Source: Sphaerisporangium sp040685555 (GTDB lineage Bacteria; Actinomycetota; Actinomycetes; Streptosporangiales; Streptosporangiaceae). Taken from it: a DNA stretch of 64,000 nucleotides. This document shows, in pieces, positions 16,402 to 25,436 of the stretch. The notes beneath the pieces are model-generated. The model worked only from the letters and a program-made list of their open reading frames with translations, was not told where the DNA came from and ran no database searches. The DNA lies in contig NZ_JBFBIK010000034.1 of the NCBI RefSeq assembly GCF_040685555.1, positions 4,866-68,865 on the forward strand, written 5' to 3'. The stretch's first letter is position 1. Each line of letters opens with the position of its first letter. Made by a program: the position numbers and the translations under genes.

Positions 16402-17421
16402 TCAATGGCGGGCGGGCACATCCTCGCCGGAGGAAGCGGTGAAAGGCGGGGGGCGCAGGTGCTCCGGCACGTCGAAGTGGACCTCACGGCGCTCCAGCGC
16501 CTGGTGGCACGCCCGGCACAGCAGGACGGGGCGCAGCGCGGCGCCGCAGGGCTTGTGCGTGATGGTCAGGCCGGACCCCTCCGGAGCGGGCAGCTCCCTT
16601 TGGGCCCAGTCGGTGAGGAAGGCGAAGACCTCGAAGAAGGCGAGCCCCTTGTCGGTGAGCCGGTAGAGCCGGTACGAATCCGTCCGCAGCACCCCGAGCT
16701 CGACGAACCGCTTGAGCCGCTCGGTGAGCACCGACGGCGCGATGCCGAACTCGCCCTGGAAGTCGACGAAGCGCCGGATGCCGAGGAAGGCCGCCGCCAG
16801 GATCGTGGTGCTCCAGCGGTCGCCCAGGATCTCCATCGAGTGGGGGCAGTAGCCGAGGAAGTCGGCCCTGTCGTCGCCGCGCACGGTGCGGCGGTGGTGG
16901 CGCGGCACCCCGACGCGGGCGAACGTCGCGAGGGGGCCGCGCTCGGTGTGGGTGTCCCGGGCGGACATCGGCTCGCGGCACGCCCCACAGGCCAGGTACG
17001 GCCGCGCGTCGTTCCCGCAGGCGTCATGGGTCAGCGTGAGCAGGTCGGGACGGTCGGCCCAGTCGCGCTCCCAGCTGTGGATCGCGACGAGGAAGGCCCA
17101 CAGCCGCAGCCCCCTGCCGGTCAGCCGGTACTCGTAGCGGATGCGGCCGTCGCGGTAGGCGGCCGTCTCGAAGATGCCGTGCTTCACCAGTTCCTTGAGC
17201 CGGGCCGCGAGCACGGACTCGGAGATGCCGAGCTCGTCGCGCCACGCGGCGAAGGTGCGGATCCGCAGGAGGAAGGCCCGCTGGAGTATGAGCAGGACCC
17301 ATCGGTCGCCGAGGATGCCCAGCGCACGCCCTATGGCGCTGAGATCGGTATTGAGATCGGCGCTGTCCCCGCCGTCCTGATCGCGGCCTGCGGCCATCAC
17401 CGGCGGCTCCTTCGTCTCCAC
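16402..17421 (-). CDS. Double-domain HxlR-type transcriptional regulator
   Basis: The 339-residue protein contains two complete HxlR winged-helix domains in one chain (about 28-120 and 190-275), each starting with the same ILGDRW helix. Each domain is followed by a matching cysteine module: TH-x2-CG then CGAC (Cys135, 145, 148), and TH-x2-CG then CRAC (Cys292, 302, 305). HxlR proteins normally are about 110-150 residues and act as homodimers, so this chain looks like a tethered dimer with a possible metal or redox site after each domain. It is divergent from the carotenoid oxygenase with an 85-bp gap and probably controls it. Confidence 0.88.
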   Translation of the reverse strand: METKEPPVMAAGRDQDGGDSADLNTDLSAIGRALGILGDRWVLLILQRAFLLRIRTFAAWRDELGISESVLAARLKELVKHGIFETAAYRDGRIRYEYRLTGRGLRLWAFLVAIHSWERDWADRPDLLTLTHDACGNDARPYLACGACREPMSARDTHTERGPLATFARVGVPRHHRRTVRGDDRADFLGYCPHSMEILGDRWSTTILAAAFLGIRRFVDFQGEFGIAPSVLTERLKRFVELGVLRTDSYRLYRLTDKGLAFFEVFAFLTDWAQRELPAPEGSGLTITHKPCGAALRPVLLCRACHQALERREVHFDVPEHLRPPPFTASSGEDVPARH

Positions 17422-17470
17422 CGCGCCGACTCTGAACAGCGCTCCCCGGACGGGAGGCCTGGCAGGCGCG

Positions 17471-17500
17471 TTGACTAGCTGACTTTTTCTATCGTAGTTT
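17471..17500 (+). promoter_or_regulatory. Promoter of the carotenoid oxygenase gene
   Basis: TTGACT (17471-17476) and TAGTTT (17495-17500) are separated by 18 bp, a near-consensus vegetative promoter. The -10 box ends six bases before ATG 17507, so transcription would start at or next to the start codon and give a leaderless mRNA. Confidence 0.6.
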
Positions 17501-17506
17501 CCAGTG

Positions 17507-18958
17507 ATGAGGGAACAGCCGACGGCGGTCGCGACGGTGATGGACGAGTCGGGCGAGCCGAACCCGTATCTCCTCGGTGTCTACGCACCGGTACACGACG
17601 AGATCACCGCAGATGATCTCCAGGTCATCGGCGAGATCCCCCGCGACCTGAACGGCGTCTACCTGCGCAACGGGCCCAACGCGCGCCACCCGATGAGGGG
17701 CCGCTACCACTGGTTCGACGGCGACGGCATGGTCCACGCCATGCACTTCGAGAACGGCCGCGCGCGCTACCGCAACCGCTACGTGCGCACCAGCGCCTTC
17801 GAGGCCGAGTCCGCCGCCGGGAGGTCGCTGTGGACCGGTGTCATGGAGAGCCCGAAGGGCAATCCGTTCGGCAACACCCGCGGGCTCAACCTGAAGGACT
17901 CCGCCAACACCGATGTGATCTTCCACCGGGGCAAGGTGCTCGCCACGTGGTACCTGTGCGGGTCGCCGTACTCGCTCGACCCGCTCTCGCTGGAGACCCT
18001 CGGCGCCCAGACCTTCCTGGACACGCTGACCGGCGACTTCATGGCCCATCCGAAGGTCGACGAGCGCACGGGCGAGCTGTTCTGGTTCGACTACGGGCCG
18101 CGGAAGCCGTACCTCAGGTACGGGGTGGTCGGCGCGGGAGGCGAGGTCGAGCACTGCGTGGAGCCGGACCTCCCCGGAGCCCGGCTGCCGCACGACATGG
18201 CGATCACCGAGAACCACGCGGTCCTCATGGACCTGCCGCTCTACCAGGACCTCGACGCCGCGCGGCAGGGAAGGTACAGGCTGACCTTCGACCGCGAGTT
18301 GCCCTCGCGCTTCGGCGTCATACCCCGCCGGGGCCTCGCGAACGAGATCCGCTGGTTCGAGGCCAAGCCTTGCTACATCTACCACGTGGTCAACGCCTGG
18401 GAGTCCGTGGACGAGATCACCATGGACGTCTGCCGGGTGTCGCGCCCGGCTCCCAGCGGCGACGGCGGCCCCCTGGCGCGCATGCTGTCGTACCTCAAGC
18501 TCGACGCCCGGATGTACCGGTACCGCTTCGACCTGCGCACCGGGCGGACCTCGGAGGGTTTCGTGGACGAGGGCCACAACACCGAGTTCCCGTCGATCGA
18601 CGCCCGGCAGACCGGATATGCCACGCGATACGCGTACAACGTGTCCGTGATGGACGCCGACACCAACCTGTTCGACGGCCTCGTGCGCTACGACAACGTG
18701 ACCGGCGAGAAGCAGGTGCACCGCTTCGGCGAGCACCGCTACGGCAGCGAGGCGCCGTTCGCTCCCCGCGACGGCTCGACCGGTGAGGACGAGGGCTATC
18801 TCGTGACCTTCGTCACCGACGAGCGTGAGGGCACCTCGGAGGTCCAGATCCTCTCCGCTTCCGACCTCACGGCGGGGCCGATCGCGCGGGTCCTGATCCC
18901 GCGGCGCGTCCCCCTCGGCTTCCACGCCACCTGGGTCAGATCGGACCAGCTGCGCTGA
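17507..18958 (+). CDS. Carotenoid cleavage oxygenase family protein
   Basis: A non-heme iron dioxygenase that would cleave a conjugated double bond of a carotenoid, apocarotenoid or stilbene/lignin-type substrate. The 483-residue chain carries the four conserved iron-binding histidines of the seven-bladed propeller: His181 (AHPKVD), His229 (LPHDMAIT), His293 (YIYHVVNAW) and His473 (GFHATWV). The early GVYLRNGPN and HWFDGDGMVHA blocks are also typical. Length and motifs are complete. A GTG at 17504 is also in frame, but the leaderless promoter favours 17507. The adjacent divergent HxlR protein is the likely regulator. Confidence 0.93.
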   Translation: MREQPTAVATVMDESGEPNPYLLGVYAPVHDEITADDLQVIGEIPRDLNGVYLRNGPNARHPMRGRYHWFDGDGMVHAMHFENGRARYRNRYVRTSAFEAESAAGRSLWTGVMESPKGNPFGNTRGLNLKDSANTDVIFHRGKVLATWYLCGSPYSLDPLSLETLGAQTFLDTLTGDFMAHPKVDERTGELFWFDYGPRKPYLRYGVVGAGGEVEHCVEPDLPGARLPHDMAITENHAVLMDLPLYQDLDAARQGRYRLTFDRELPSRFGVIPRRGLANEIRWFEAKPCYIYHVVNAWESVDEITMDVCRVSRPAPSGDGGPLARMLSYLKLDARMYRYRFDLRTGRTSEGFVDEGHNTEFPSIDARQTGYATRYAYNVSVMDADTNLFDGLVRYDNVTGEKQVHRFGEHRYGSEAPFAPRDGSTGEDEGYLVTFVTDEREGTSEVQILSASDLTAGPIARVLIPRRVPLGFHATWVRSDQLR

Positions 18959-19123
18959 GCCGGAGTAACCAAGCAGATACGTATATGACCCATAAAACGG
19001 AATCAAATGGAAGTGGTGAGGAGTGTCCCGTATGAGGTTGACTAAGCGTCTCGCAAGGACGGTGTCGGGGGCATGCCGTACGAGGCACGACGGCTCCCCC
19101 GGGCTATGGCAGGAGCATTACAC

Positions 19124-20068
19124 ATGAGGCTCAGCGTCTCCCTCGGGCTGTGGCAGGACCGCCCGGCGGACGAGGCGGTTCGGACCGCTCAGATCGCGGA
19201 CGAGCTCGGCTACCCCGAGGTATGGGTCGGCGAGATGGCGACGTACGACGCCTTCGCCCTCGCCACGGCGATCGGCGCGCGTACCGGCCGGGCCGCGCTC
19301 ACGGTGGGGCCGCTGGCGGTGAGCGTGCGGGACCCCATGATGATCGCGATGGGAGCCGCCTCGGTCGCGGAGCTCACGGGCAGGCAGGTCAACGTCGCGC
19401 TCGGCACCTCAAGCCCGATGGTCGTGGAGGAGTGGCACGGGCGGTCCAGGGCCGGTTCGGGCACGGCGCTACGTGAGGCCGTCCAGGCGCTGCGGCCTCT
19501 GCTCGACGGGGAGAGGTCCGACTTCCCGGGTACCCGGGTCTCCAGCAAGGGCTACCGGCTACGGCTGCCCGCACCCCGGTCGGAGCTCACCGTCGCCGCT
19601 TTCGGCCCCGGCGCGGTGGCCACGGCCGCGCTCGCGGATCGCATGGTGCTCAACCTCCTCACCCCCGCCTCCGCCGCCCGCCTGATCACCGACCTGCGCC
19701 TGCTCACGCCCGCCACGCGGGCCGCCGCCTGGGTGACCGCGGCGGTGGATCCCGGCCCGGCCGCGATCGAGCAGATCCGGCGCGGCGTGGTGCCCTACCT
19801 GGCCGCCCCGGGGTACGGCGAGATGTTCACCGAGGCCGGCTTCGGGGACGTGGTCCGGTACGCCCGGACCCTGCCGCACCCCCGGGACCTGCTCGCCGCG
19901 ATCCCGGACGCCCTGCTGGAGTCGGTCGCGCTGATCGGCGACTCGGTCGAGATCATGGACCGCCTGGACGCCTACGCGGAGGCGGGTGTGGACGAGGTCG
20001 CGCTCGTGCCCGTCAGCACCGACGCCGACCCCTGCGGCGAGGCGACGCTCAAGGCCCTCGCCGACTAG
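19124..20068 (+). CDS. LLM-class F420-dependent oxidoreductase
   Basis: The 314-residue product fits the luciferase-like monooxygenase fold used by F420-dependent reductases: VSLGLWQDRPADEAVRTAQIADELGYPEVWVGE at the N-terminus, AALTVGPLAVSVRDPMMIAMGAASV, and VNVALGTSSPMVVEEWHG. The ATG at 19124 has GGAG ten bases upstream and places the first beta strand at residue 2; an upstream in-frame start at 19073 would add an unlikely basic leader. The substrate is unknown. It lies 165 bp after the carotenoid oxygenase in the same direction, with a TTGACT element at about 19037 suggesting its own promoter. Confidence 0.85.
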   Translation: MRLSVSLGLWQDRPADEAVRTAQIADELGYPEVWVGEMATYDAFALATAIGARTGRAALTVGPLAVSVRDPMMIAMGAASVAELTGRQVNVALGTSSPMVVEEWHGRSRAGSGTALREAVQALRPLLDGERSDFPGTRVSSKGYRLRLPAPRSELTVAAFGPGAVATAALADRMVLNLLTPASAARLITDLRLLTPATRAAAWVTAAVDPGPAAIEQIRRGVVPYLAAPGYGEMFTEAGFGDVVRYARTLPHPRDLLAAIPDALLESVALIGDSVEIMDRLDAYAEAGVDEVALVPVSTDADPCGEATLKALAD

Positions 20069-20204
20069 CCACCCCACACGGCACCGGCCCCCGAATCCCG
20101 GCGGCGCCGCGAATGGAACTCGGGCCGGGCGGCCACACGTTGGAGGGACGACGCAGAATGGGCGGTGGGGACCACCCCCGCTCGGCGAAGAGAAAGGCCC
20201 GGCC

Positions 20205-20396
20205 ATGTCGCCAGTCGCAAAGTATTACGTGGGCGCGGGGATCGCCTCCGTACTCGCCCTTCTCCTGCTGCCGTCCCTGGTCGCATGGGTTCTGGTCCTG
20301 GCCGTGCTGGCCGGGCCCGTGGTGGTGTACTTCATGCTGGACGAGTCGCAGCGCACCCGGCTCCGCCGGATCCGGCGGCGGCAGATCGGCCGCTGA
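20205..20396 (+). CDS. Small membrane protein of unknown function
   Basis: A 63-residue protein with a GAAAGG ribosome site eight bases before the ATG. Residues 8-45 form two hydrophobic stretches (SVLALLLLPSLVAW and VLVLAVLAGPVVVYFM), followed by a very basic cytoplasmic tail (RTRLRRIRRRQIGR). This is a helical hairpin or a single long anchor with an Arg-rich end. No family is recognised. A strong terminator hairpin follows. Confidence 0.72.
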   Translation: MSPVAKYYVGAGIASVLALLLLPSLVAWVLVLAVLAGPVVVYFMLDESQRTRLRRIRRRQIGR

Positions 20397-20406
20397 TCAC
20401 CGGCAC

Positions 20407-20458
20407 GACGACCGCGTGACCGGACGGGACGGGACGACCGTCCGCGCACGCGGTCGTC
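20407..20458. terminator. Bidirectional terminator between convergent small genes
   Basis: GACGACCGCGTG (20407-20418) pairs perfectly over 12 bp with CACGCGGTCGTC (20447-20458); the 28-nt loop contains further GC-rich sequence. It sits between the stop codons at 20396 (+) and 20491 (-). Confidence 0.7.
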
Positions 20459-20490
20459 CGCGATCAGCCGGGCTGGTGCTCGAAGCGCGG

Positions 20491-20811
20491 TCAGGCAGGG
20501 GCGACGGCGATCTGCTCCTGCACGCGCTGAGTCACCTTGCGCTCGATGAAGAACGACAGGAACGGCACGGTGCCGGCCAGCAGCACGCCCAGGATGTACG
20601 GCCAGGACCAGCGTGCCTTGAGCCCTAGGTTCAGCGCGGTCAGGAGATACACGGCATAGATGAAGCCGTGCACGGGGCCGACGACGGCGACGGGCGTGGC
20701 GTTGCCGAAGACGTACTTCACGACCATGGCGCCCACGAGCGCGAGCAGCATGCAGCCGACGATGTAGGCCATCACCCGGAAGGGCTTGAGCGCGGATTCC
20801 ACAGTGATCAT
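20491..20811 (-). CDS. DUF3817 integral membrane protein
   Basis: The 106-residue protein has three membrane helices with the DUF3817 pattern: an N-terminal ALKPFRVMAYIVG segment, then GPVHGFIYAVYLL and the C-terminal SWPYILGVLLAGTVPFLSFFIERKV. ATG 20811 follows GAGG closely and starts just before the first helix; the open frame extends upstream but without coding character. DUF3817 genes often neighbour SURF1 in actinomycetes, as here (SURF1 starts upstream on the same strand with about 50 bp between). The function is unknown, possibly respiratory-complex related. Confidence 0.85.
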   Translation of the reverse strand: MITVESALKPFRVMAYIVGCMLLALVGAMVVKYVFGNATPVAVVGPVHGFIYAVYLLTALNLGLKARWSWPYILGVLLAGTVPFLSFFIERKVTQRVQEQIAVAPA

Positions 20812-20860
20812 TACCTCGCTTGGAGAGCGGTCACCACACGATATCCGGGCATGGGGGTGG

Positions 20861-21655
20861 TCAGCCCTGCGGGGACGCGCTGAGCTCGGGCGCGGGGGCG
20901 CCGGCGGCCCGGCCGGCACGCACGGCGTCCCGTACGAAGTGGAACCACATGAAGACGGCGAACGCCGCGAAGATCCACCACTGGGCGGCGTAGGCGAGGT
21001 TCCGCCAGGCGAAGCCGCCCCCCTCGGTGGGCGGGGGGGCGTCCACCAGACGAGAGGCCGGCGCCCGGGAGACCGGCGCCGTGGCCACCACGAACCCGTC
21101 CTGCAGCCGGACGCCCTGCCAGACGTTGATCAGCTCTGACGTCGAGACGGTCGCCACCTGGCCCGCCGGGAGCGGGGAGGTCCGCCTCCTGGCGAAGTCC
21201 GTGGGCTCGGACGGCTGCAGGCGCCCGCTCACGCTGACCGTCCCCGCCGGTACGGCCGTCGCCGGGTCGGCCGGGGACGCGACCCACCCGCGCACGACGG
21301 GCACCAGAGTGCCGCCGGCCAGCTTCAGAGGGGTCAGCAGCCAGTAGCCGGCGTCCTTGCTCGCGCCGCCGCCTGCCTCCACGGTGGGCGCGCGCTCCGC
21401 CACGAGCAGCTGACGTGACGCGTCGAACGTGCCCTGCGCGGTGACCTTGCGGCCTATCGCCTCCACGGGCACGCGGCTGCCGGCCTCGACGAGCGTGGAC
21501 AGCGCGACCGGCGCCGGGTCCATCACGACGTGGGGACGCCCGGACTCCTCGAACACTCCCAGTTGCCAGCGCCCGAGAAAGGTGAACGAGATCAGCACCC
21601 CGATCGTCACCAGGTGGAGGCCCACGAGGCGGGGCGAGAACAACGTCCGGAGCAT
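20861..21655 (-). CDS. SURF1 family cytochrome oxidase assembly protein
   Basis: SURF1 proteins assist haem a insertion or assembly of aa3-type cytochrome c oxidase in the membrane. The 264-residue chain has the two expected membrane helices at its ends (about 9-28 and 222-243), the LGRWQLG motif right after the first helix, VPVVRGWVASPADP in the extracytoplasmic domain, and NLAYAAQWWIFA at the second helix. A short Ala/Pro-rich cytoplasmic tail follows. The neighbour downstream is DUF3817. Confidence 0.9.
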   Translation of the reverse strand: MLRTLFSPRLVGLHLVTIGVLISFTFLGRWQLGVFEESGRPHVVMDPAPVALSTLVEAGSRVPVEAIGRKVTAQGTFDASRQLLVAERAPTVEAGGGASKDAGYWLLTPLKLAGGTLVPVVRGWVASPADPATAVPAGTVSVSGRLQPSEPTDFARRRTSPLPAGQVATVSTSELINVWQGVRLQDGFVVATAPVSRAPASRLVDAPPPTEGGGFAWRNLAYAAQWWIFAAFAVFMWFHFVRDAVRAGRAAGAPAPELSASPQG

Positions 21656-21805
21656 GCCCCCACGCTATCCGCCCTGCCCCGTGGTCCCGTCTCCGGTCCT
21701 GCTCAGGCACGGCGGGCACAGCCGATCGGGGATCGGTTCCACGGAGTGAGGCCGAAGTGGCATAAACAGCGTCAAGTCACCTCCGTGGTCGATAAAGTCA
21801 TGCCC

Positions 21806-21976
21806 ATGTCCGAACCTCAGATTGACCCTGCGGGAAACACCCAGCAGTTCAAGGCCTTCGCGCAGCGCCAGGAGCCCGAGCCCGTCGCGCCGCAGCGGTC
21901 CTACCTGGTTCCCGCGATCGCCGTGGTCGCCGCCGTCATCGTCGTCGCCGTGGTCGTCTTCCTGCTCCTCCGGTAG
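21806..21976 (+). CDS. Small single-pass membrane protein
   Basis: A 56-residue protein: 33 mostly polar residues, one helix (VPAIAVVAAVIVVAVVVFLLL) and a terminal Arg, so tail-anchored. A TAAAGT element ends seven bases before ATG 21806, consistent with a leaderless transcript; an ATG two codons upstream (21800) is too close to that element. A terminator follows directly. No family is recognised. Confidence 0.7.
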   Translation: MSEPQIDPAGNTQQFKAFAQRQEPEPVAPQRSYLVPAIAVVAAVIVVAVVVFLLLR

Positions 21977-21999
21977 GGCCCGGCCGCGCGTAGCAGCCC

Positions 22000-22030
22000 G
22001 CGCCGCCGGCCTCGCGCCGTCGGCGCTTTT
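22000..22030 (+). terminator. Rho-independent terminator
   Basis: A 10-bp stem with one mismatch (22000-22009 with 22017-22026), 7-nt loop and a TTTT run at 22027-22030 follow the small membrane protein gene by 23 bases. It is the best classical intrinsic terminator in this half of the window. Confidence 0.75.
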
Positions 22031-22137
22031 CCCGTACCCGGAAATATCCCTGTAAGGCCGATTCAAGGTGGGGATGGACCAGGACGACACCGGTGTCTAA
22101 ATTAGACCTGAGTCCAATACGGGGTGAAGGAGATGGC

Positions 22138-23601
22138 ATGGCGGCCACGGGCCCCGGCATCACGATCATCGGCTCCGGCTTCGCCGGGCTGTGCATGGCG
22201 ATCAAGCTCAAGGACGCCGGGTACCACGACTTCGTCATCCTCGAGAAGGACTCCGACCTCGGCGGCACCTGGCGCGACAACACCTACCCCGGATGCGCCT
22301 GCGACGTTCCCTCCCCGATGTACTCCTTCTCCTTCGAGCTCAACCCCGAGTGGACGCGGCTGTTCGCCCCGCGGCAGGAGATCTGGGACTACATGCGGGC
22401 ATGCGTGGAGAAGTACGACCTCGCGCCCCACTTCCGCTTCGGGAAGGAAGTCAGCGGGCTCGAATACCTCGACGAGACCAACCGCTGGCGGGTGAGCACC
22501 GGCGACGGCGCGACCTTCACGACGAACGCGGTGGTCTCGGGCATCGGGGCCCTGCACGTCCCGTCCCTCCCGGAGATCCCCGGACGGGAGACCTTCGCCG
22601 GACCGTCGTTCCACTCCGCGAGCTGGGACCACTCCTGCGACCTGACCGGCAAGCGCGTCGCGGTGATCGGCACCGGGGCCTCCGCCGTCCAGTTCGTCCC
22701 CCAGATCGCCGGCCGGGCCGAGCGGCTGCACGTCTTCCAGCGGACCGCCCCGTGGATCCAGCCGAAGCCCGACATCCCGCTCTCGAAGCGGACCCGCAAG
22801 GCGCTCAGGACACTGCCCCTGGCCGGGCGGGCGCTGCGCACCGGGGTCTACTGGCTCCTGGAGACCCGCGCCCTCGGGTTCACCGTCGACCCGCGCCTGA
22901 TGAAGGTCCACCAGGCGGTGGCCGAACGCCACCTGACCGCCCAAGTGCCCGACGCGGAGCTGCGCGCCAAGCTGACGCCCGGCTACACCATCGGCTGCAA
23001 GCGCATCCTGCTCTCCGACGACTACTACCCCGCCCTCTGCCGCGACGACGTCGAGCTGGTCACCGACCGGATCACCGAGATCCGCGAGCACTCGGTCGTC
23101 GACGCGACCGGCAGGGAGCACCCGGTGGACGTGATCATCTACGGCACCGGCTTCAAGGTCACCGAAGCGCTGGCCGAGCAGCGGATCATCGGCAGGAACG
23201 GGCTGAAGATCCAGGACGCGTGGCGCGACGGCATCCAGGCCTACCTCGGCACCGCCACGGCGGGCTTCCCCAACCTGTTCTTCCTGCTCGGCCCGAACAC
23301 CGGGCTCGGGCACACCTCGGTCGTCTTCATGATCGAGGCCCAGGTGCGGTACGTCATGTCCTGCCTGCGCCTGCTGTCGTCCACCCGGGCGAGGGCACTG
23401 GACGTCCGGCCCGAGGCGCAGCGGGCGTACAACGACAGGCTCCAGGAACGGCTGGAGCGCCTGGTCTGGTCCGAGGGCGGCTGCGTGAGCTGGTACCTCG
23501 ACGACAAGGGCAGGAACCGCACGCTGTGGCCCGGCTTCACGTTCGAGTTCTGGGCGCGAACCCGGAACGTGAAGCCGGAGGCCTACGAGCTGATCCGCTA
23601 G
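22138..23601 (+). CDS. Flavin-containing monooxygenase, Baeyer-Villiger type
   Basis: An FAD/NADPH monooxygenase of 487 residues likely to insert oxygen next to a ketone or oxidise a heteroatom. The N-terminal Rossmann motif is GSGFAGLCMA, the second nucleotide site is GTGASAVQ, and the Baeyer-Villiger fingerprint FxGxxxHxxxWD is present as FAGPSFHSASWD (about 153-164). GGTWRDNTYPGCACDVPS is also typical. ATG 22138 follows GAAGGAG; the open frame extends 15 codons upstream. Its stop codon overlaps the stop of the convergent gamma-glutamyltransferase gene. With the lipid/steroid cluster 15 kb away a steroid or terpenoid ketone substrate is possible but unproven. Confidence 0.9.
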   Translation: MAATGPGITIIGSGFAGLCMAIKLKDAGYHDFVILEKDSDLGGTWRDNTYPGCACDVPSPMYSFSFELNPEWTRLFAPRQEIWDYMRACVEKYDLAPHFRFGKEVSGLEYLDETNRWRVSTGDGATFTTNAVVSGIGALHVPSLPEIPGRETFAGPSFHSASWDHSCDLTGKRVAVIGTGASAVQFVPQIAGRAERLHVFQRTAPWIQPKPDIPLSKRTRKALRTLPLAGRALRTGVYWLLETRALGFTVDPRLMKVHQAVAERHLTAQVPDAELRAKLTPGYTIGCKRILLSDDYYPALCRDDVELVTDRITEIREHSVVDATGREHPVDVIIYGTGFKVTEALAEQRIIGRNGLKIQDAWRDGIQAYLGTATAGFPNLFFLLGPNTGLGHTSVVFMIEAQVRYVMSCLRLLSSTRARALDVRPEAQRAYNDRLQERLERLVWSEGGCVSWYLDDKGRNRTLWPGFTFEFWARTRNVKPEAYELIR

Positions 23602-25436
23602 GGCCGCGCGGAGACCACCAGGGCACTGCCCCCGCCCCTGCGGGACGGCTCCGCGGCCGCCTGGACCTTGCCACGACCGAGGAACTCAAGCCCGGTGGCC
23701 GCGCCGATCTCCCCGACCGGCGGGCCGGGGGCGATCGTCAGGGTGTGGCCCTTGGCGGTCAGCTCGGCTCCGTAGCGGTCGATGAAACCCTGCTCGGCCT
23801 GCGTCGCGGCGGCGTTGCGCTGGCTGCCCCTCGGCGCGGCGATCGCGTCGGGCAGGGACATGCCGAACTCGTAGCGGTTGACGAGGATCTGCAGCACCGT
23901 CGTGATGATCGTCGCGCCGCCCGGCGAGCCCACCGCGAGGAGAGGCTTGCCGTTCTTCAGCACGATCGTCGGGGCCATGGACGAGCGGGGCCGCTTGCCG
24001 GGGGCCGGGAGGTTCGGGTCGCCGGGGGCCGGGCCGAAGGTGAAGTCGGTCAGCTCGTTGTTCAGCAGGAAGCCCCGGCCGGGGACGACCATGCCGTTGC
24101 CGCCGGTCTGCTCGATCGTGATGTTGTACGCCGCGACGTCGCCCCAGCGGTCGGCCACGACCAGGTGGGTGGTCTCGGGCCCCTCAGGCTTCTCGGCGGC
24201 GCCGGATCCTCCGGTCTTGGCGGCCTCGTCGGCCGCCAGCGGCTTGCCCTCGATCTGGCACCCGCCGTACGAGCCGTCGGGGGACCCGGGCGCGGCGGGG
24301 TTCGGCATCGCGACCTCGCCGATCAGGCAGGCGCGCTCCTTGGCGAACCCGTCGGACAGCAGCCCCTTGAGCGGCACGTCGACGTAGGCCGGGTCGCCCA
24401 CGAACTTGTTGCGGTCGGCGAAGGCGAGGCGGGAGGCCTCCAGGTATTCGTGGACGCCGACCTTGGGCAGGGCTTCGAGGATGTTCAGCGCCTCGCCGAC
24501 CGTGGAACCGCCGGAGGAAGGCGGCGCCATGCCGTACACGTCCATGCCGTTGTAACCGATCTTGCTCGGAGCGCGCTCAAGCGCACGGTAGGCCCGCAGG
24601 TCGGAGACCTCCATCAGGCCCGGCCGCACCACCCGCGTGGAGCCCGGCCTCACCGGGGGCGACTTGACGGTCGCCACGACCTCCTCGCCGAGCTTGCCGC
24701 CGTACAGCCAGTCGCCGCCGCGCCGGCCCAGCTCGCGGTAGGTCGCGGCGAGGTCGGGGTTACGGAAGACCGAGCCGACGGGCGGCGGCGCGCCGTTCGG
24801 CAGGTAGAGGGAGGCGGTGGAGGTGAAGTCCGCGAAGCGCGCGGCGTTCTGCGCGGTCTGGTCATAGAAGGTCTGGTCGACCGTGAAGCCCTTGGTGGCG
24901 ACGTCCACCGCCGGCTGGAGCGCCTGCTTGAGCGAGAGGGTGCCGAAGCGCCGCAGCGCCAGCTCCCACTGCGCGACGCTGCCGGGCACGCCCACCGACA
25001 GGCCGCTGGTCACGGCGGTGTCGAACGGGATGGCCACGCCGTTCTGCTGGAACGAGGTCTCCGTCATCGCCTGGGGGGCCTTCTCGCGGCCGTCGAAGGT
25101 GACGACCTTGCCGTGGCGGGCGTCGTAGTAGACCAGGAACCCGCCGCCCGACAGGCCCGCGGAGTACGGCTCGGTCACGCCCAGTGTGGCGGCTCCCGCG
25201 ACGGCCGCGTCCATGGCGTTGCCGCCCTGCTTCAGGACGCTCAGCGCCGCCTTGCTCGCGTCGAGGTCGACGGTGGAGACGGCTCCGCCGTACCCCTCGG
25301 CGACGGGAACCTTGGCCGGCTGCCCGTGCCCCTGGGCACCGGGGTCGCCCGGCGCGCGGGCGGCGGCGGGCGGTATGACGAATGCCAGAGAGGCGGCGAC
25401 CCCTACGAAGGGCACGGCCAGGCGGCGAAAGCTCAT
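23598..25436 (-). CDS. ggt: Gamma-glutamyltransferase (secreted)
   Basis: Hydrolyses or transfers the gamma-glutamyl group of glutathione-like peptides outside the cell. The 612-residue precursor has a signal peptide (start ATG 25436, GAGG seven bases upstream), the N-terminal GGNAMDAAVAGAATLGVTEPYSAG region and the autoprocessing site ETTHLVVAD, whose second Thr (about residue 420) becomes the catalytic N-terminus of the small subunit. GGNGMV, PRSSMAPTIV and GSPGGATIITT complete the small-subunit signature. A lysine/Glu-rich insert precedes the cleavage site. Longer upstream starts in the frame are not supported by a ribosome site. Confidence 0.93.
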   Translation of the reverse strand: MSFRRLAVPFVGVAASLAFVIPPAAARAPGDPGAQGHGQPAKVPVAEGYGGAVSTVDLDASKAALSVLKQGGNAMDAAVAGAATLGVTEPYSAGLSGGGFLVYYDARHGKVVTFDGREKAPQAMTETSFQQNGVAIPFDTAVTSGLSVGVPGSVAQWELALRRFGTLSLKQALQPAVDVATKGFTVDQTFYDQTAQNAARFADFTSTASLYLPNGAPPPVGSVFRNPDLAATYRELGRRGGDWLYGGKLGEEVVATVKSPPVRPGSTRVVRPGLMEVSDLRAYRALERAPSKIGYNGMDVYGMAPPSSGGSTVGEALNILEALPKVGVHEYLEASRLAFADRNKFVGDPAYVDVPLKGLLSDGFAKERACLIGEVAMPNPAAPGSPDGSYGGCQIEGKPLAADEAAKTGGSGAAEKPEGPETTHLVVADRWGDVAAYNITIEQTGGNGMVVPGRGFLLNNELTDFTFGPAPGDPNLPAPGKRPRSSMAPTIVLKNGKPLLAVGSPGGATIITTVLQILVNRYEFGMSLPDAIAAPRGSQRNAAATQAEQGFIDRYGAELTAKGHTLTIAPGPPVGEIGAATGLEFLGRGKVQAAAEPSRRGGGSALVVSARP

